36,905 nucleotides of DNA from Ectothiorhodospiraceae bacterium WFHF3C12 (GCA_013519935.1 JACDUA010000046.1:1-36905), one strand, 5' to 3'. Shown: positions 25,618 to 34,608, counted from the stretch's first letter. Notes: generated by a model from the letters alone, not told the origin. Translations and numbers: made by a program.

Positions 25618-26682
25618 ATGGCCGGGGCTGTCGACATCGAGTCTTTGCCACGGGCCTACGGCGCCCCCCTGGGCAGCGCGCTGCTCCGCGCTCGGCCGGA
25701 GGATTTCCGCGTCGAGGAGCTGCTCGGTTTCCGGCCCAGCGGCCATGGCGAGCACCTGTTCCTGCAGGTGCGCAAGACCGGTCGCACCACCGAGGAGGCC
25801 GCCCGCGCGCTCTCGGCATGGCTGGAGGTCCCGGTACGCCATATCAGCTACGCCGGGCTCAAGGACCGCAACGCCATGACCACGCAGTGGTTCAGCGTGC
25901 ATACGCCGGCGATGCCGGCCCCCGGGCCCGTGCCGGGCGAGCCGGCCGTCGAGGTGCTGGTCGTGCGGCGGAACGAGCGCAAGCTCAGGCGGGGCGCACT
26001 CGACGGCAACCGCTTCACGCTGACCCTGCGGGAGGTCGACGCCGGGACCGCGGCGTTGGGCCACCGGCTGCTGGCCATTGCCCAGGGCGGTGTGCCGAAC
26101 TATTTCGGGGCGCAGCGCTTCGGTCGAGGCGGACGCAACGTCGCCGACGCCGAGTCACTCCTCGCGGGCCGGCTGCGGGTGCGCAGCCGGCACAAGCGGG
26201 GTCTGCTGATATCCGCGGCCCGGTCGTATCTGTTCAATTGCGTGCTCGCGGCACGGGTCGAGCAGGGTTGCTGGGCACGGGCGCTACCCGGAGAGCTGGT
26301 CATGCTGGAGGGCACCAACAGCGTGTTCCCCGCCACCCGTGAGGCCGCGGGCGTGCTCGGTAGACGCCTGGAACTTCAGGACGTCCATCCCACGGGGCCG
26401 CTGCCCGGACGCGGCGGCATCGCGCCGGAGAGGCAGGCGCTCGCCCTGGAGCAGGAGGCATTAAGCGTGGAAGCGGTGCTGTGCAACGCGCTGCGGGATT
26501 TCGGGGCGAACGCCATGCGGCGCGCGCTGCGCGTGCGCGTGGCGGACATGCGCTGGTACTGGCCGTCGTCCGGCACGCTGGAACTGGGTTTCACGTTGCC
26601 GGCCGGTGCCTTTGCCACGGTGGTCGTCCGGGAGCTGCTGGCCGTGCGGGAGGCGCGGGAAGCGGGTGAAGCCGCTGCTTGA
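25618..26682 (+). CDS. truD: tRNA pseudouridine(13) synthase TruD
   Basis: Converts U13 of tRNA-Glu to pseudouridine. The 354-aa product (E. coli 349) starts at the ATG 1 nt after the ispF stop. The N-terminal segment RARPEDFRVEELLGF, the catalytic Asp83 in GLKDRNAMTTQW, and the VPNYFGAQRFGRGGRN motif define the TruD family. The insertion domain in the middle and the C-terminal LGFTLPAGAFATVVVREL segment are also present. It ends only 7 nt from the stop of the convergent Smr gene. The ispD-ispF-truD-surE order matches E. coli apart from the inserted minus-strand gene. Confidence 0.97.
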   Translation: MAGAVDIESLPRAYGAPLGSALLRARPEDFRVEELLGFRPSGHGEHLFLQVRKTGRTTEEAARALSAWLEVPVRHISYAGLKDRNAMTTQWFSVHTPAMPAPGPVPGEPAVEVLVVRRNERKLRRGALDGNRFTLTLREVDAGTAALGHRLLAIAQGGVPNYFGAQRFGRGGRNVADAESLLAGRLRVRSRHKRGLLISAARSYLFNCVLAARVEQGCWARALPGELVMLEGTNSVFPATREAAGVLGRRLELQDVHPTGPLPGRGGIAPERQALALEQEALSVEAVLCNALRDFGANAMRRALRVRVADMRWYWPSSGTLELGFTLPAGAFATVVVRELLAVREAREAGEAAA

Positions 26683-26688
26683 GACGAC

Positions 26689-26704
26689 CTCAGCTCTTGC
26701 TGAG
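26689..26704. terminator. Small hairpin at the truD/Smr convergence
   Basis: CTCAGC (26689-26694) and GCTGAG (26699-26704) enclose a TCTT loop and overlap the stop codon of the minus-strand Smr gene. It could help end transcription from both sides. The stem is only 6 bp and no T-run is evident on either strand, so the call is weak. Confidence 0.3.
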
Positions 26705-27232
26705 CAGAACGTAAACGGCGCCGGTGCCGCCATCGGTCGGCGGCGTCGAACAAAAGGCGAGCACGTCCTCGCGCTGACGCAGCCACAGGTCCACCTTGCC
26801 CTTGAGAACCGGGCCACGATTGGCGGATCGCCGGCCTTTGCCGTGGACGACGCGGGCGCAGCGCACGCGCCGCAGGTGACACTCGTTCAGGAACTCGGCG
26901 AGGGCGGTCTTGGCGACGGGCACGGTCATGCCATGGAGATCGAGCTCGCCGCCCACCGCGAAGTGGCCGCGTCGCAGCTGGCGCAGGACGCGCCGCTGCA
27001 TCCCCGGCGCAAGGTAGGAGAGGTCTTCGCCGGTCTCGGTATCGGCCAGCTCCGGATTCTGTTGCAGGAGCTCTTCCATGACGCTGGCCTCGTCGGCCCA
27101 GCGCTGCCGCGGCAGCGGCGCGGGTTTGGGGGCCTCCGGCGGCAGGACTTCGCCCTTGGGACGCAGGGGTTTGACGTCCTGCATCGCCTCGCGGAAAAGC
27201 TCCAGGTCGGACTTGTCACCGTCTGCGGACAT
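26690..27232 (-). CDS. Smr-domain endonuclease-like protein
   Basis: The 180-aa product has a variable, Pro- and charge-rich N-terminal half that opens with a DLELFREAMQDVKPL segment. A C-terminal Smr domain follows, with LDLHGMT (97-103) and HGKG (130-133). Smr domains nick nucleic acid; SmrB of E. coli, of very similar size and layout, cleaves mRNA at collided ribosomes. SmrB-like function is therefore plausible but not proven. The ATG at 27232 has GGAG 8 nt upstream on the minus strand; the frame stays open further upstream without similarity. It converges with truD and diverges from surE. Confidence 0.88.
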   Translation of the reverse strand: MSADGDKSDLELFREAMQDVKPLRPKGEVLPPEAPKPAPLPRQRWADEASVMEELLQQNPELADTETGEDLSYLAPGMQRRVLRQLRRGHFAVGGELDLHGMTVPVAKTALAEFLNECHLRRVRCARVVHGKGRRSANRGPVLKGKVDLWLRQREDVLAFCSTPPTDGGTGAVYVLLSKS

Positions 27233-27250
27233 GCCGGCCACTCCAGGTTC

Positions 27251-27283
27251 ACACCCGGAGTGACATTGCCGCGGTCCGGGTGT
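27251..27283. promoter_or_regulatory. 9-bp inverted repeat in the Smr/surE divergent region
   Basis: ACACCCGGA (27251-27259) and TCCGGGTGT (27275-27283) are perfect inverted copies around a 15-nt spacer. They lie just upstream of the Smr gene's ribosome binding site and roughly 160-190 nt before surE. They could be an operator read in DNA or a hairpin in the Smr leader. Confidence 0.45.
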
Positions 27284-27339
27284 TCCGTGGAATATTGTGG
27301 CGGCATGCGCGGGTTCTGCAAAGGGTCCCGGGGCACGGC

Positions 27340-27371
27340 TGGCACCGGAAATGCGCGGCGGCAGGTATAAT
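27340..27371 (+). promoter_or_regulatory. surE: Candidate surE promoter(s)
   Basis: A perfect TATAAT lies at 27366-27371, about 70 nt before the surE ATG, without a good -35 at the right distance. Directly upstream, TGGCAC (27340-27345) and ATGC (27351-27354) give the GG-N10-GC layout of a sigma-54 promoter. Either could start the surE-pcm-nlpD transcript. The -10 hexamer is the firmer of the two. Confidence 0.45.
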
Positions 27372-27440
27372 GCCCCGCCCATTGAGACCATGCAGCGCGC
27401 CGGCGCCGTCCGGCGTCAACGGGAGGGTTGGTAACGGTCT

Positions 27441-28187
27441 ATGCATATCCTGGTCAGCAACGACGACGGGTACAGCGCCGCAGGCATCGTTGAGTTGTCC
27501 CGGACGCTCGCGCGGGGGGCACGGGTCACCGTCGTGGCACCGGAACGTGATCGCAGCGGCGCCAGCAACTCGTTGACGCTGGACCAGCCGCTGCGGGTGC
27601 ATTCGGTGGAGACCGGCGTTTACCGGGTGGACGGCACACCGACCGACTGCGTGCATCTCGCGATCACCGGCCTGCTGGAGGACGATCCCGACATGGTGAT
27701 CTCCGGCATCAACGCCGGCGCCAACCTGGGTGACGACGTGCTCTACAGCGGCACCGTGGCCGCGGCCATGGAGGGGCGCTTCCTGGGGCTGCCGGCCATC
27801 GCGATTTCGCTGGCTTCAATGTCTCCCACGCACTACGATACGGCGGCGCGCGTGGCGGCCAGCATCCTGGAGCGGCTCCAGCACGATCCGCTGCCGGCGG
27901 ATACCATTCTCAACGTCAACGTCCCCGATCGCGAGTGGAGCGCGCTGGAGGGGTTCGAGGCGACCCGCCTCGGGCACCGTCACCGCGCGGAGCCCGTGGT
28001 GCGCGCGGAGGACCCCAGGGGCCGGCCCATCTACTGGATCGGTCCGCCCGGGGAGGAGGAGGACGCGGGGCAGGGCACGGACTTTCACGCCGTCAGCCGC
28101 GGGTATGTCTCCGTGACCCCGATCCAGGTGGATCTCACGCGCTACCAGGCCCTGGATCAGGTGGCGAACTGGATCTCCGGGCTTTGA
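27441..28187 (+). CDS. surE: 5'/3'-nucleotidase SurE
   Basis: Metal-dependent nucleotidase and short-chain polyphosphatase linked to stationary-phase survival. The 248-aa product (E. coli 253) has the N-terminal metal site in LVSNDDGY (Asp8, Asp9). It also shows [15 protein letters not shown], the [10 protein letters not shown] segment and the [19 protein letters not shown] signature with the metal-binding Asn. GGGAGGG at 27421-27427 is a distant Shine-Dalgarno, and a GC-rich hairpin (27398-27415) lies just upstream of it. pcm starts 7 nt after the stop. surE-pcm-nlpD-rpoS is the conserved order. Confidence 0.97.
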   Translation: MHILVSNDDGYSAAGIVELSRTLARGARVTVVAPERDRSGASNSLTLDQPLRVHSVETGVYRVDGTPTDCVHLAITGLLEDDPDMVISGINAGANLGDDVLYSGTVAAAMEGRFLGLPAIAISLASMSPTHYDTAARVAASILERLQHDPLPADTILNVNVPDREWSALEGFEATRLGHRHRAEPVVRAEDPRGRPIYWIGPPGEEEDAGQGTDFHAVSRGYVSVTPIQVDLTRYQALDQVANWISGL

Positions 28188-28194
28188 GGGAACT

Positions 28195-28860
28195 ATGGAC
28201 TCCACGACACGGCGCGGAATCGGCATGACCTCGGAACGGACCCGGCGGCGGCTGGTGCAGAGGCTGCGCGAAGGCGGCATACAGGACGAGCGGGTTCTCG
28301 AGGTCATTGGCGGCACGCCGCGGCATCTGTTCGTCGACGAGGCCCTGGCCAGCCGCGCCTACGACGACACGGCGCTGCCCATCGGCCATGGGCAGACGAT
28401 CTCCCAGCCGTTCGTGGTCGCCTGCATGACCGAGGCGCTGATCCGGGACGGCAGCCCGGACCGGGTGCTGGAAGTGGGAACGGGTTCCGGGTATCAGGCT
28501 GCCGTGCTTGCGCCGCTGGTGGGCAGCGTGTACACGGTGGAACGCGTCAGGGCGCTGGCCGATCAGGCCCGCCGGCGGCTTTCGCAGCTCGGGTACCGGA
28601 ACGTGCATGTACGCCACTGTGACGGCGGTGAGGGATGGCCGGAGAAGGCACCGTTTGACGCGATCATTCTCACCGCAGCGCCGAGCCATCTGCCGGACGC
28701 CCTTCTCGAGCAGCTCCAGGAAGGCGGCCGGTTGGTGGCCCCGGTGGGGCAGCCCGGCGAAGCCCAGCGGTTGGAGGTGCTGGAGAAGCGGAGCGATGGA
28801 CTGGTGAGGCAGATCCTGACCGACGTAAGTTTCGTGCCGATGCTGGGCGGGACCAGCTGA
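28195..28860 (+). CDS. pcm: Protein-L-isoaspartate O-methyltransferase
   Basis: Methylates L-isoaspartyl residues formed by protein ageing, using S-adenosylmethionine, so that they can revert to aspartate. The 221-aa product (E. coli 208) carries the substrate-recognition segment [15 protein letters not shown]. The SAM-binding loop is [11 protein letters not shown] (93-103), followed by the acidic turn VYTVERV. A GAGGGAA motif precedes ATG 28195; an in-frame ATG ten codons in would give a length nearer E. coli. The stop overlaps the next ATG by 1 nt (TGATG). Confidence 0.96.
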   Translation: MDSTTRRGIGMTSERTRRRLVQRLREGGIQDERVLEVIGGTPRHLFVDEALASRAYDDTALPIGHGQTISQPFVVACMTEALIRDGSPDRVLEVGTGSGYQAAVLAPLVGSVYTVERVRALADQARRRLSQLGYRNVHVRHCDGGEGWPEKAPFDAIILTAAPSHLPDALLEQLQEGGRLVAPVGQPGEAQRLEVLEKRSDGLVRQILTDVSFVPMLGGTS

Positions 28861-29438
28861 TGCGGCTGTTCGGTCCGCTCTATGACAGGACCCTCCAGTG
28901 GGCCGCCCACCGGCACGCGCCGTGGTACCTCGGTGGGCTGAGCTTCGCCGAATCGTCGTTCTTTCCGATCCCCCCGGACGTGATGCTGGCGCCGATGGCC
29001 ATGGCCCGGCCATCCGCGGCCCTGCGTTTCGCCCTGATTGCCACCATAACCTCCGTCCTGGGAGGACTGTTCGGATACCTGATCGGGATCTTCGCCCTGG
29101 AGCTCGTGGAACCGCTGTTGCGGGACATCGGCTACTGGACCAAGTACCAGGAGGTGCGGAGCTGGTTCCGGGACTGGGGCTTCTGGGTGGTGCTTGTGGC
29201 GGGCTTCTCGCCCATTCCGTATAAGGTATTCACGATCGCCGCCGGCGCCATGGCGTTGAACCCGCTGTTCTTCATCGTCGCGTCGCTGGTCGGACGAGGT
29301 GCCCGCTTCTTCGCCGTGGCCGCTCTCGTGGCGTACGGGGGCAAGCGCATGGAACCGTTTCTGCGCCGCTACATCGAACGTATCGGCTGGGCCAGCGTGG
29401 CTCTGCTGGTGGCCGCGGTTGCATTCGTGAGACTGTGA
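28860..29438 (+). CDS. VTT-domain (DedA/YqaA-type) inner-membrane protein
   Basis: The 192-aa protein has several hydrophobic segments (about 55-80, 107-125, 130-160 and 172-190). It carries the family pattern ESSFFPIPPD near residue 32 and GFSPIPYKVFTIAAG in the middle, typical of the small YqaA-like branch of the DedA/VTT superfamily. Relatives are implicated in undecaprenyl-phosphate or phospholipid flipping and membrane energetics; the substrate of this branch is not established. It starts within the pcm stop (1-nt overlap) and ends 4 nt inside nlpD, so it belongs to the surE-rpoS operon. The neighbouring NlpD acts on peptidoglycan, which makes an envelope role likely. Confidence 0.88.
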   Translation: MRLFGPLYDRTLQWAAHRHAPWYLGGLSFAESSFFPIPPDVMLAPMAMARPSAALRFALIATITSVLGGLFGYLIGIFALELVEPLLRDIGYWTKYQEVRSWFRDWGFWVVLVAGFSPIPYKVFTIAAGAMALNPLFFIVASLVGRGARFFAVAALVAYGGKRMEPFLRRYIERIGWASVALLVAAVAFVRL

Positions 29439-30163
29439 GAGCGGCCGCAGCGACAATCCTCTTCCTGGTGTCGTTGAGCCTGACGGGGTGCGCGGAGTTT
29501 CCCCAGAAGGCGGGGGGAAGCGCGCCGCCAGGCGGCTACTACACCGTTTCCCGCGGCGACACGCTGTATTCCATCGCCTGGCGCCACAATCTCGACTACC
29601 GCGCCGTGGCGAGATGGAACGACATTGGCGCGCCCTACACCATCTACCCGGGCGACCGCCTGCGGCTCAGCCCGCCGCCGCGTCCGGCGGGCGGTCGGAG
29701 TACCGCCCGGACCGAGCCGGATCCCGAACCGCCAAGGCAGCAGGATCCGGCTTCGGTGACCCCCCGCGCGGAGCGTAATGTTCCGGACAGCGCCCTGAGC
29801 TGGCAATGGCCGACGGCGGGACCCATTCGACGGGCCTTCTCCAATGGCCAGTCGGGGAAGCGGGGCATCGAGCTCGGCGGCGACGCGGGCCAGGCCATCC
29901 ACGCTGCCGCCGGTGGCCGTGTGGTCTACAGCGGCAATGGCCTGCGTGGTTACGGCAACCTCGTCATCATCAAGCACAACACCCGGTTTCTGACCGCTTA
30001 CGGTTACAACCGGCGGCTGCTGGTGAAGGAGGGGGAGGAGGTCCAGCCCGGACAGCGTATCGCTCTCATGGGGATGGGCCCCGACAATGCGCCGGCGCTG
30101 CATTTCGAGCTCCGCCGGGACGGTAAACCCGTCGATCCCGGCCGCGTCCTGCCCGCGCGATGA
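29435..30163 (+). CDS. nlpD: Murein hydrolase activator lipoprotein NlpD
   Basis: Activates the septal amidase AmiC in E. coli. The 242-aa precursor starts at a GTG in a 4-nt overlap with the preceding gene. It has a lipoprotein signal with lipobox LTGC (Cys19), a LysM domain (about 36-80, YYTVSRGDTLYSIAWRHN) and a Pro/Arg-rich linker. A C-terminal M23/LytM domain (about 125-240) follows. That domain lacks the catalytic metal ligands: the first His/Asp motif reads KRGIELGG and the usual YxHL position is YGYN, although HFELR is kept. This degeneracy is known for NlpD and EnvC and fits an activator, not an enzyme. E. coli NlpD is longer (379 aa). Confidence 0.94.
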   Translation: MRAAAATILFLVSLSLTGCAEFPQKAGGSAPPGGYYTVSRGDTLYSIAWRHNLDYRAVARWNDIGAPYTIYPGDRLRLSPPPRPAGGRSTARTEPDPEPPRQQDPASVTPRAERNVPDSALSWQWPTAGPIRRAFSNGQSGKRGIELGGDAGQAIHAAAGGRVVYSGNGLRGYGNLVIIKHNTRFLTAYGYNRRLLVKEGEEVQPGQRIALMGMGPDNAPALHFELRRDGKPVDPGRVLPAR

Positions 30164-30227
30164 TCGTACCGCGCATCTTGCGCTGCAACACCAGCAAAAC
30201 GAGAAATATCAGTAAGATACCCCGTTA

Positions 30228-30270
30228 TTGCGCGCCCTCGCCGAACAGGCATATAGTGGTTGACAACCAC
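30228..30270 (+). promoter_or_regulatory. rpoS: Candidate rpoS promoter with palindromic operator
   Basis: TTGCGC (30228-30233) and TATAGT (30252-30257) are 18 nt apart, a reasonable sigma-70 promoter in the locally A+T-richer 200-nt nlpD-rpoS gap. The 15-nt perfect palindrome GTGGTTGACAACCAC (30256-30270) overlaps the end of the -10 and the expected start site near 30264. This is a classical repressor position. The palindrome also contains TTGACA (30260-30265), but no -10 follows at the right distance. Confidence 0.5.
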
Positions 30271-30310
30271 AATTCGTGCTTTCCGGTGCAGTAACTCTAC
30301 AACCCAATAA

Positions 30311-30347
30311 GGACAGCGCATTCCGGGACGGAGCCGGCAGCCTGTCC
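30311..30347 (+). promoter_or_regulatory. rpoS: Leader hairpin before the rpoS ribosome binding site
   Basis: GGACAG (30311-30316) pairs with CTGTCC (30342-30347), and inside it CCGG (30323-30326) can pair with CCGG (30334-30337). The structure ends 4 nt before the GGAGGAG Shine-Dalgarno (30352-30358). It could modulate rpoS translation, as leader structures do in enterobacteria, but the sequence is unrelated to that leader. Confidence 0.4.
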
Positions 30348-30363
30348 ACGCGGAGGAGTGCCA

Positions 30364-31365
30364 ATGGGTAAGCAGCAGGTGGCGAACGCCAGCGTCGCGG
30401 AGGCGGCCGAGGACCTGGCGGTTCTGGAGGATACCGGGGCGCTGGAAGAGGACGTTGAGGCGGCCGAAGCGGGAAGCCCTGCCGATGAAGGGCAGAGAAG
30501 GCCCGGGGCCAGACGAGCGGAAAGCACCGATGCCAGCCTCGATGCCACTCAGATCTATCTCAACGAGATCGGATTCTCCCCGCTGCTAACCGCCGAAGAG
30601 GAAGTCTACTACTCGCGCCGTGCGCAACGCGGCGATGCCCAGGCCCGCAGCCGCATGATCGAGAGCAATCTGCGGCTGGTCGTGAAGATCGCCCGTCGCT
30701 ACATGAACCGCGGCCTGGCGTTTCTCGACCTGATCGAAGAGGGCAATCTCGGCCTGATCCGCGCCGTGGAGAAGTTTGATCCCGAGCGCGGGTTCCGGTT
30801 CTCAACGTACGCGACCTGGTGGATACGTCAGACCATCGAGCGGGCCATCATGAACCAGACCCGCACGATCCGCCTGCCCATCCATGTCATCAAGGAAATC
30901 AACCAGTACCTGCGCACCGCGCGCCGCCTGATTCAGCAACTGGACCATGAGCCCACCGTGGACGAGATCGCCGCGGCCATGGAGCGTCCCGCCGAGGAAG
31001 TGCGGCGGATGATGGGCCTCAACGAGGGGGTGACCTCGGTGGACGTGCCGATTGGCAAGGATGCCGACCGGGTGCTGCTGGACGCCATTCCCGACGAGAG
31101 CAATCCGGAACCCTTCGCCGCGCTGCAGGATGACGACGTGATCCATCATCTCGACGCCTGGCTCGAGGAGTTGACGGACAAGCAGCGGGCGGTGGTGGAG
31201 CGGCGTTTCGGTCTGCACGGCTTCGAGAAAGCCACGCTGGAAGAGGTCGGCAGCGAGATCGGAGTCACGCGCGAGCGCGTCCGGCAGATTCAGCTGGATG
31301 CCCTGCGCAAGCTCAGGGAGATCATGGAGCGTTCCGGCTTCTCCCAGGACGCCGTGTTCGACTAG
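30364..31365 (+). CDS. rpoS: RNA polymerase sigma factor RpoS (sigma-38)
   Basis: Master sigma factor for stationary phase and general stress. The 333-aa product (E. coli 330) starts at ATG 30364, 5 nt after a perfect GGAGGAG. The N-terminal 55 residues are acidic and Ala/Glu-rich. Region 1.2 begins [21 protein letters not shown], which separates RpoS from RpoD and RpoH. Region 2 includes [17 protein letters not shown] and [19 protein letters not shown]; region 4 includes [20 protein letters not shown]. The position after nlpD supports the identity. A promoter-like palindrome, a leader hairpin and a 3' REP-like pair surround it. Confidence 0.97.
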   Translation: MGKQQVANASVAEAAEDLAVLEDTGALEEDVEAAEAGSPADEGQRRPGARRAESTDASLDATQIYLNEIGFSPLLTAEEEVYYSRRAQRGDAQARSRMIESNLRLVVKIARRYMNRGLAFLDLIEEGNLGLIRAVEKFDPERGFRFSTYATWWIRQTIERAIMNQTRTIRLPIHVIKEINQYLRTARRLIQQLDHEPTVDEIAAAMERPAEEVRRMMGLNEGVTSVDVPIGKDADRVLLDAIPDESNPEPFAALQDDDVIHHLDAWLEELTDKQRAVVERRFGLHGFEKATLEEVGSEIGVTRERVRQIQLDALRKLREIMERSGFSQDAVFD

Positions 31366-31367
31366 TG

Positions 31368-31430
31368 CTCGCGGCCGGACCCCTCCCACGGATGGTTCCA
31401 GGTTCGTGGGAGCGCCCTGGCCCGCGCGAA
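31368..31430. repeat. Inverted REP-like pair after rpoS
   Basis: CTCCCACG (31383-31390) and CGTGGGAG (31405-31412) form an 8-bp perfect inverted repeat with a 14-nt loop, starting 3 nt after the rpoS stop. Each arm reads outward as GTGGGAG, a short GC-rich stretch, then CGCGA: the left tail on the minus strand at 31374-31369, the right tail at 31422-31429. Heads face each other as in the pair before eno, where the head is GTAGGAG. It may also serve as an rpoS 3'-end stabiliser or terminator. No T-run follows. Confidence 0.5.
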
Positions 31431-31494
31431 GTGACTCCGCGTCGCGTCCCGGCCGTGATGCCTGTATTGAGAACCGGAAGCGCCGTCGAGGCTG

Positions 31495-31516
31495 GGCGGC
31501 TACCTTGAGGTCCGCC
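31495..31516. terminator. Possible bidirectional hairpin between rpoS and the Mth938 gene
   Basis: GGCGG (31495-31499) pairs with CCGCC (31512-31516), and ACC (31502-31504) with GGT (31509-31511) around TTGA, leaving a 2-nt bulge. It lies in the convergent gap, where both neighbouring genes end. There is no T-run on either strand. A role in ending one or both transcripts is inferred from position. Confidence 0.3.
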
Positions 31517-31554
31517 GGTCAATCGGACGGACGGTCCGGGCAAACAGCACCGAG

Positions 31555-31926
31555 CTATGGCAGCAGGGCGGCCACCACCATCCGGCCTTCGGCCATCAGC
31601 ACGTGATAGGTCCGGCAGGCCGAGGCCGTGTCCATCACTTCGAGGCCGATGCCCTTCTCGAACATCACGCGCATGAATTCCCGCCGGGGGAAGCGCTGGC
31701 GTTCGCCGGTGCCCAGCAGGACGATTTCGGGGTCGAGGGCGATTACCGCGTCCAGGTGCTCCGGCGACAGGTCCTCGAAAGAGGCGGGCGGCCATTCCCG
31801 ATCCAGTACCGGGCCGGCGACCAGCACGCTGGTTTCGATGGCTTCCTCGTTGACGAAAATGCGCCCCGGCTCGTATCCGCGGATACGATGATCTTCAGGG
31901 GCACCGAGTTCGCGTGTCAGCTTCAT
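31555..31926 (-). CDS. Mth938-domain (DUF498) protein
   Basis: The 123-aa product matches the small single-domain Mth938/DUF498 family. It starts MKLTRELGAPEDHRIRGYEPG, with an IALDPEIVLLGTGERQRFP core and a GIGLEVMDTASACRTYHVL segment before the C-terminal GRMVVAALL strand. The family includes the mitochondrial complex I assembly factor NDUFAF3, but the function of bacterial members is not settled. It converges with rpoS and diverges from alaC, so it is probably a single-gene transcript. A TTGCCG-N18-TAAAGT match on the minus strand would place the start site at the ATG itself, so I do not rely on it. Confidence 0.85.
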   Translation of the reverse strand: MKLTRELGAPEDHRIRGYEPGRIFVNEEAIETSVLVAGPVLDREWPPASFEDLSPEHLDAVIALDPEIVLLGTGERQRFPRREFMRVMFEKGIGLEVMDTASACRTYHVLMAEGRMVVAALLP

Positions 31927-31971
31927 CCCGACACTTTAGCGAAGCCCGTCAAGGGGCGGCAAGCGCCCGCG

Positions 31972-32000
31972 TTGACAGCCTCTCACGCTACCAGTACGTT
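31972..32000 (+). promoter_or_regulatory. alaC: Probable promoter of alaC-hom-thrC
   Basis: A perfect TTGACA at 31972-31977 is followed after 17 nt by TACGTT at 31995-32000, which keeps the first, second and last bases of the -10 consensus. Transcription would start near 32007. That places the TTG start at 32084 inside the transcript and excludes translation from the in-frame TTG at 32000. A small hairpin, GGGCG-GCAAG-CGCCC (31954-31968), lies just upstream. Confidence 0.55.
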
Positions 32001-32083
32001 TGCCGGTTTACCGTCGCGCTTTTGCGGCGCCTTCGCATGTATACGGCGATCACGACCACTACCACCGGGTGGGGCAGGCACCA

Positions 32084-33279
32084 TTGGACGAAGAGTTTCC
32101 CAGAATCAAGCGGCTTCCGCCTTACGTATTCAACATCGTCAATGAGCTGAAGGCGGCGGCACGCGCCCGCGGCGAGGACATTGTCGATTTCGGCATGGGC
32201 AACCCTGACAGGCCCACGCCTCAGCACATCGTCGACAAGCTGGTGGAAGCCGCCCAGCGCGGCGATACGCATCGGTACTCGGTCTCCCGCGGTATCCCGC
32301 GCCTGCGCAAGGCGATCTGTGACTGGTACGCCAGCCGTTACGATGTCTCCCTGGATCCGGAAACCGAGGCCATCGTGACCATCGGTTCCAAGGAGGGGCT
32401 GGCGCACCTGGCCCTGGCGACCCTGGGCCCGGGCGATGCGGTTCTTGTGCCCAACCCCGCGTACCCGATACATCCCTACGGCATCGTTATCGCCGGAGCG
32501 GACATCCGTCACGTGCCGCTGGTGCCCGGGGTGGATTTCTTCGCCGAGCTGGAGAAGGCGATCAAGGATACCTGGCCGCGGCCGAAGATGCTGATCCTGA
32601 ACTTCCCGGCGAACCCGACCACGGAGTGCGTCGACCTGGAGTTCTTCGAGCACGTGGTGGCGATCTGCCGCGAACATGAAATCTGGATCGTGCATGATCT
32701 CGCCTACGCGGACCTGGTGTTCGACGGCTATTCGGCGCCGTCGATCCTCCAGGTGCCGGGCGCCAAGGACATTGCGGTGGAGTCCTACTCATTGTCCAAG
32801 AGCTACAATATGCCCGGCTGGCGCGTGGGTTTCGTCTGCGGCAACCCGAGCCTGATCGCGGCGCTGGCGCGGATGAAGTCCTACCTGGATTACGGCATGT
32901 TCACGCCCATCCAGGTGGCGGCGATCGCGGCGCTGGAGGGGCCCCAGGACTGCGTGGAGGAGACCCGGGAGGTCTACCGGCGTCGGCGCAACGTCCTGTG
33001 CGACGGTCTCAACGCGGCGGGCTGGCCGGTGGAGCGCCCGCGCGGCACCATGTTCGTCTGGGCGCCGATACCGGAGGCCTACCAGGACATGGGTTCGCTG
33101 GAGTTCTCCAAGAAGCTGCTCAGCGACGCCAAGGTGGCCGTATCCCCGGGTATCGGCTTCGGTGACTACGGCGACGACCACGTGCGCTTCAGTCTCATCG
33201 AGAACGAGCATCGCACGCGCCAGGCGATCCGCGGTATCAAGCAGATGTTCAGAAGGGATGGCGTCAAGGAGGTGGGTTC

Positions 33280-33283
<4 letters not shown>
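32084..33283 (+). CDS. alaC: Alanine-synthesising aminotransferase AlaC-like
   Basis: A fold-type I PLP aminotransferase, most like AlaC, which makes alanine from pyruvate and glutamate. The best start is TTG 32084, giving 399 aa (E. coli 412), because family members begin near [18 protein letters not shown] 32069 is the alternative. Seen motifs are [31 protein letters not shown] and NFPANPTTE. The PLP lysine is Lys239 in [15 protein letters not shown], and the C terminus includes [11 protein letters not shown]. The stop overlaps the hom GTG by 4 nt. Exact amino-donor specificity cannot be read from sequence. Confidence 0.9.
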
Positions 33284-34590
<1,307 letters not shown>

Positions 34591-34592
34591 TA

Positions 34593-34608
34593 ACGCCGCC
34601 TCCGGCGT
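34593..34608 (+). promoter_or_regulatory. Hairpin between hom and thrC
   Basis: ACGCCG (34593-34598) and CGGCGT (34603-34608) enclose a CCTC loop 2 nt after the hom stop codon. No T-run follows. It may adjust the hom to thrC ratio or mark an mRNA processing point. Confidence 0.35.

Noticed and set aside
27233-27391. N-terminal extension of the Smr gene by 53 residues
   Set aside because: The extension has no Smr-family similarity, runs through the divergent promoter region, and the ATG at 27232 has a good GGAG and gives the usual length.
31933-31962. TTGCCG-N18-TAAAGT on the minus strand before the Mth938-domain gene
   Set aside because: It would place the transcript start on the ATG itself; both hexamers are partial matches, so chance is likely.
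32000-32083. TTG at 32000 as an alternative alaC start
   Set aside because: It lies at the predicted -10 hexamer, before the likely transcript start, and the extra residues do not match the family N terminus.
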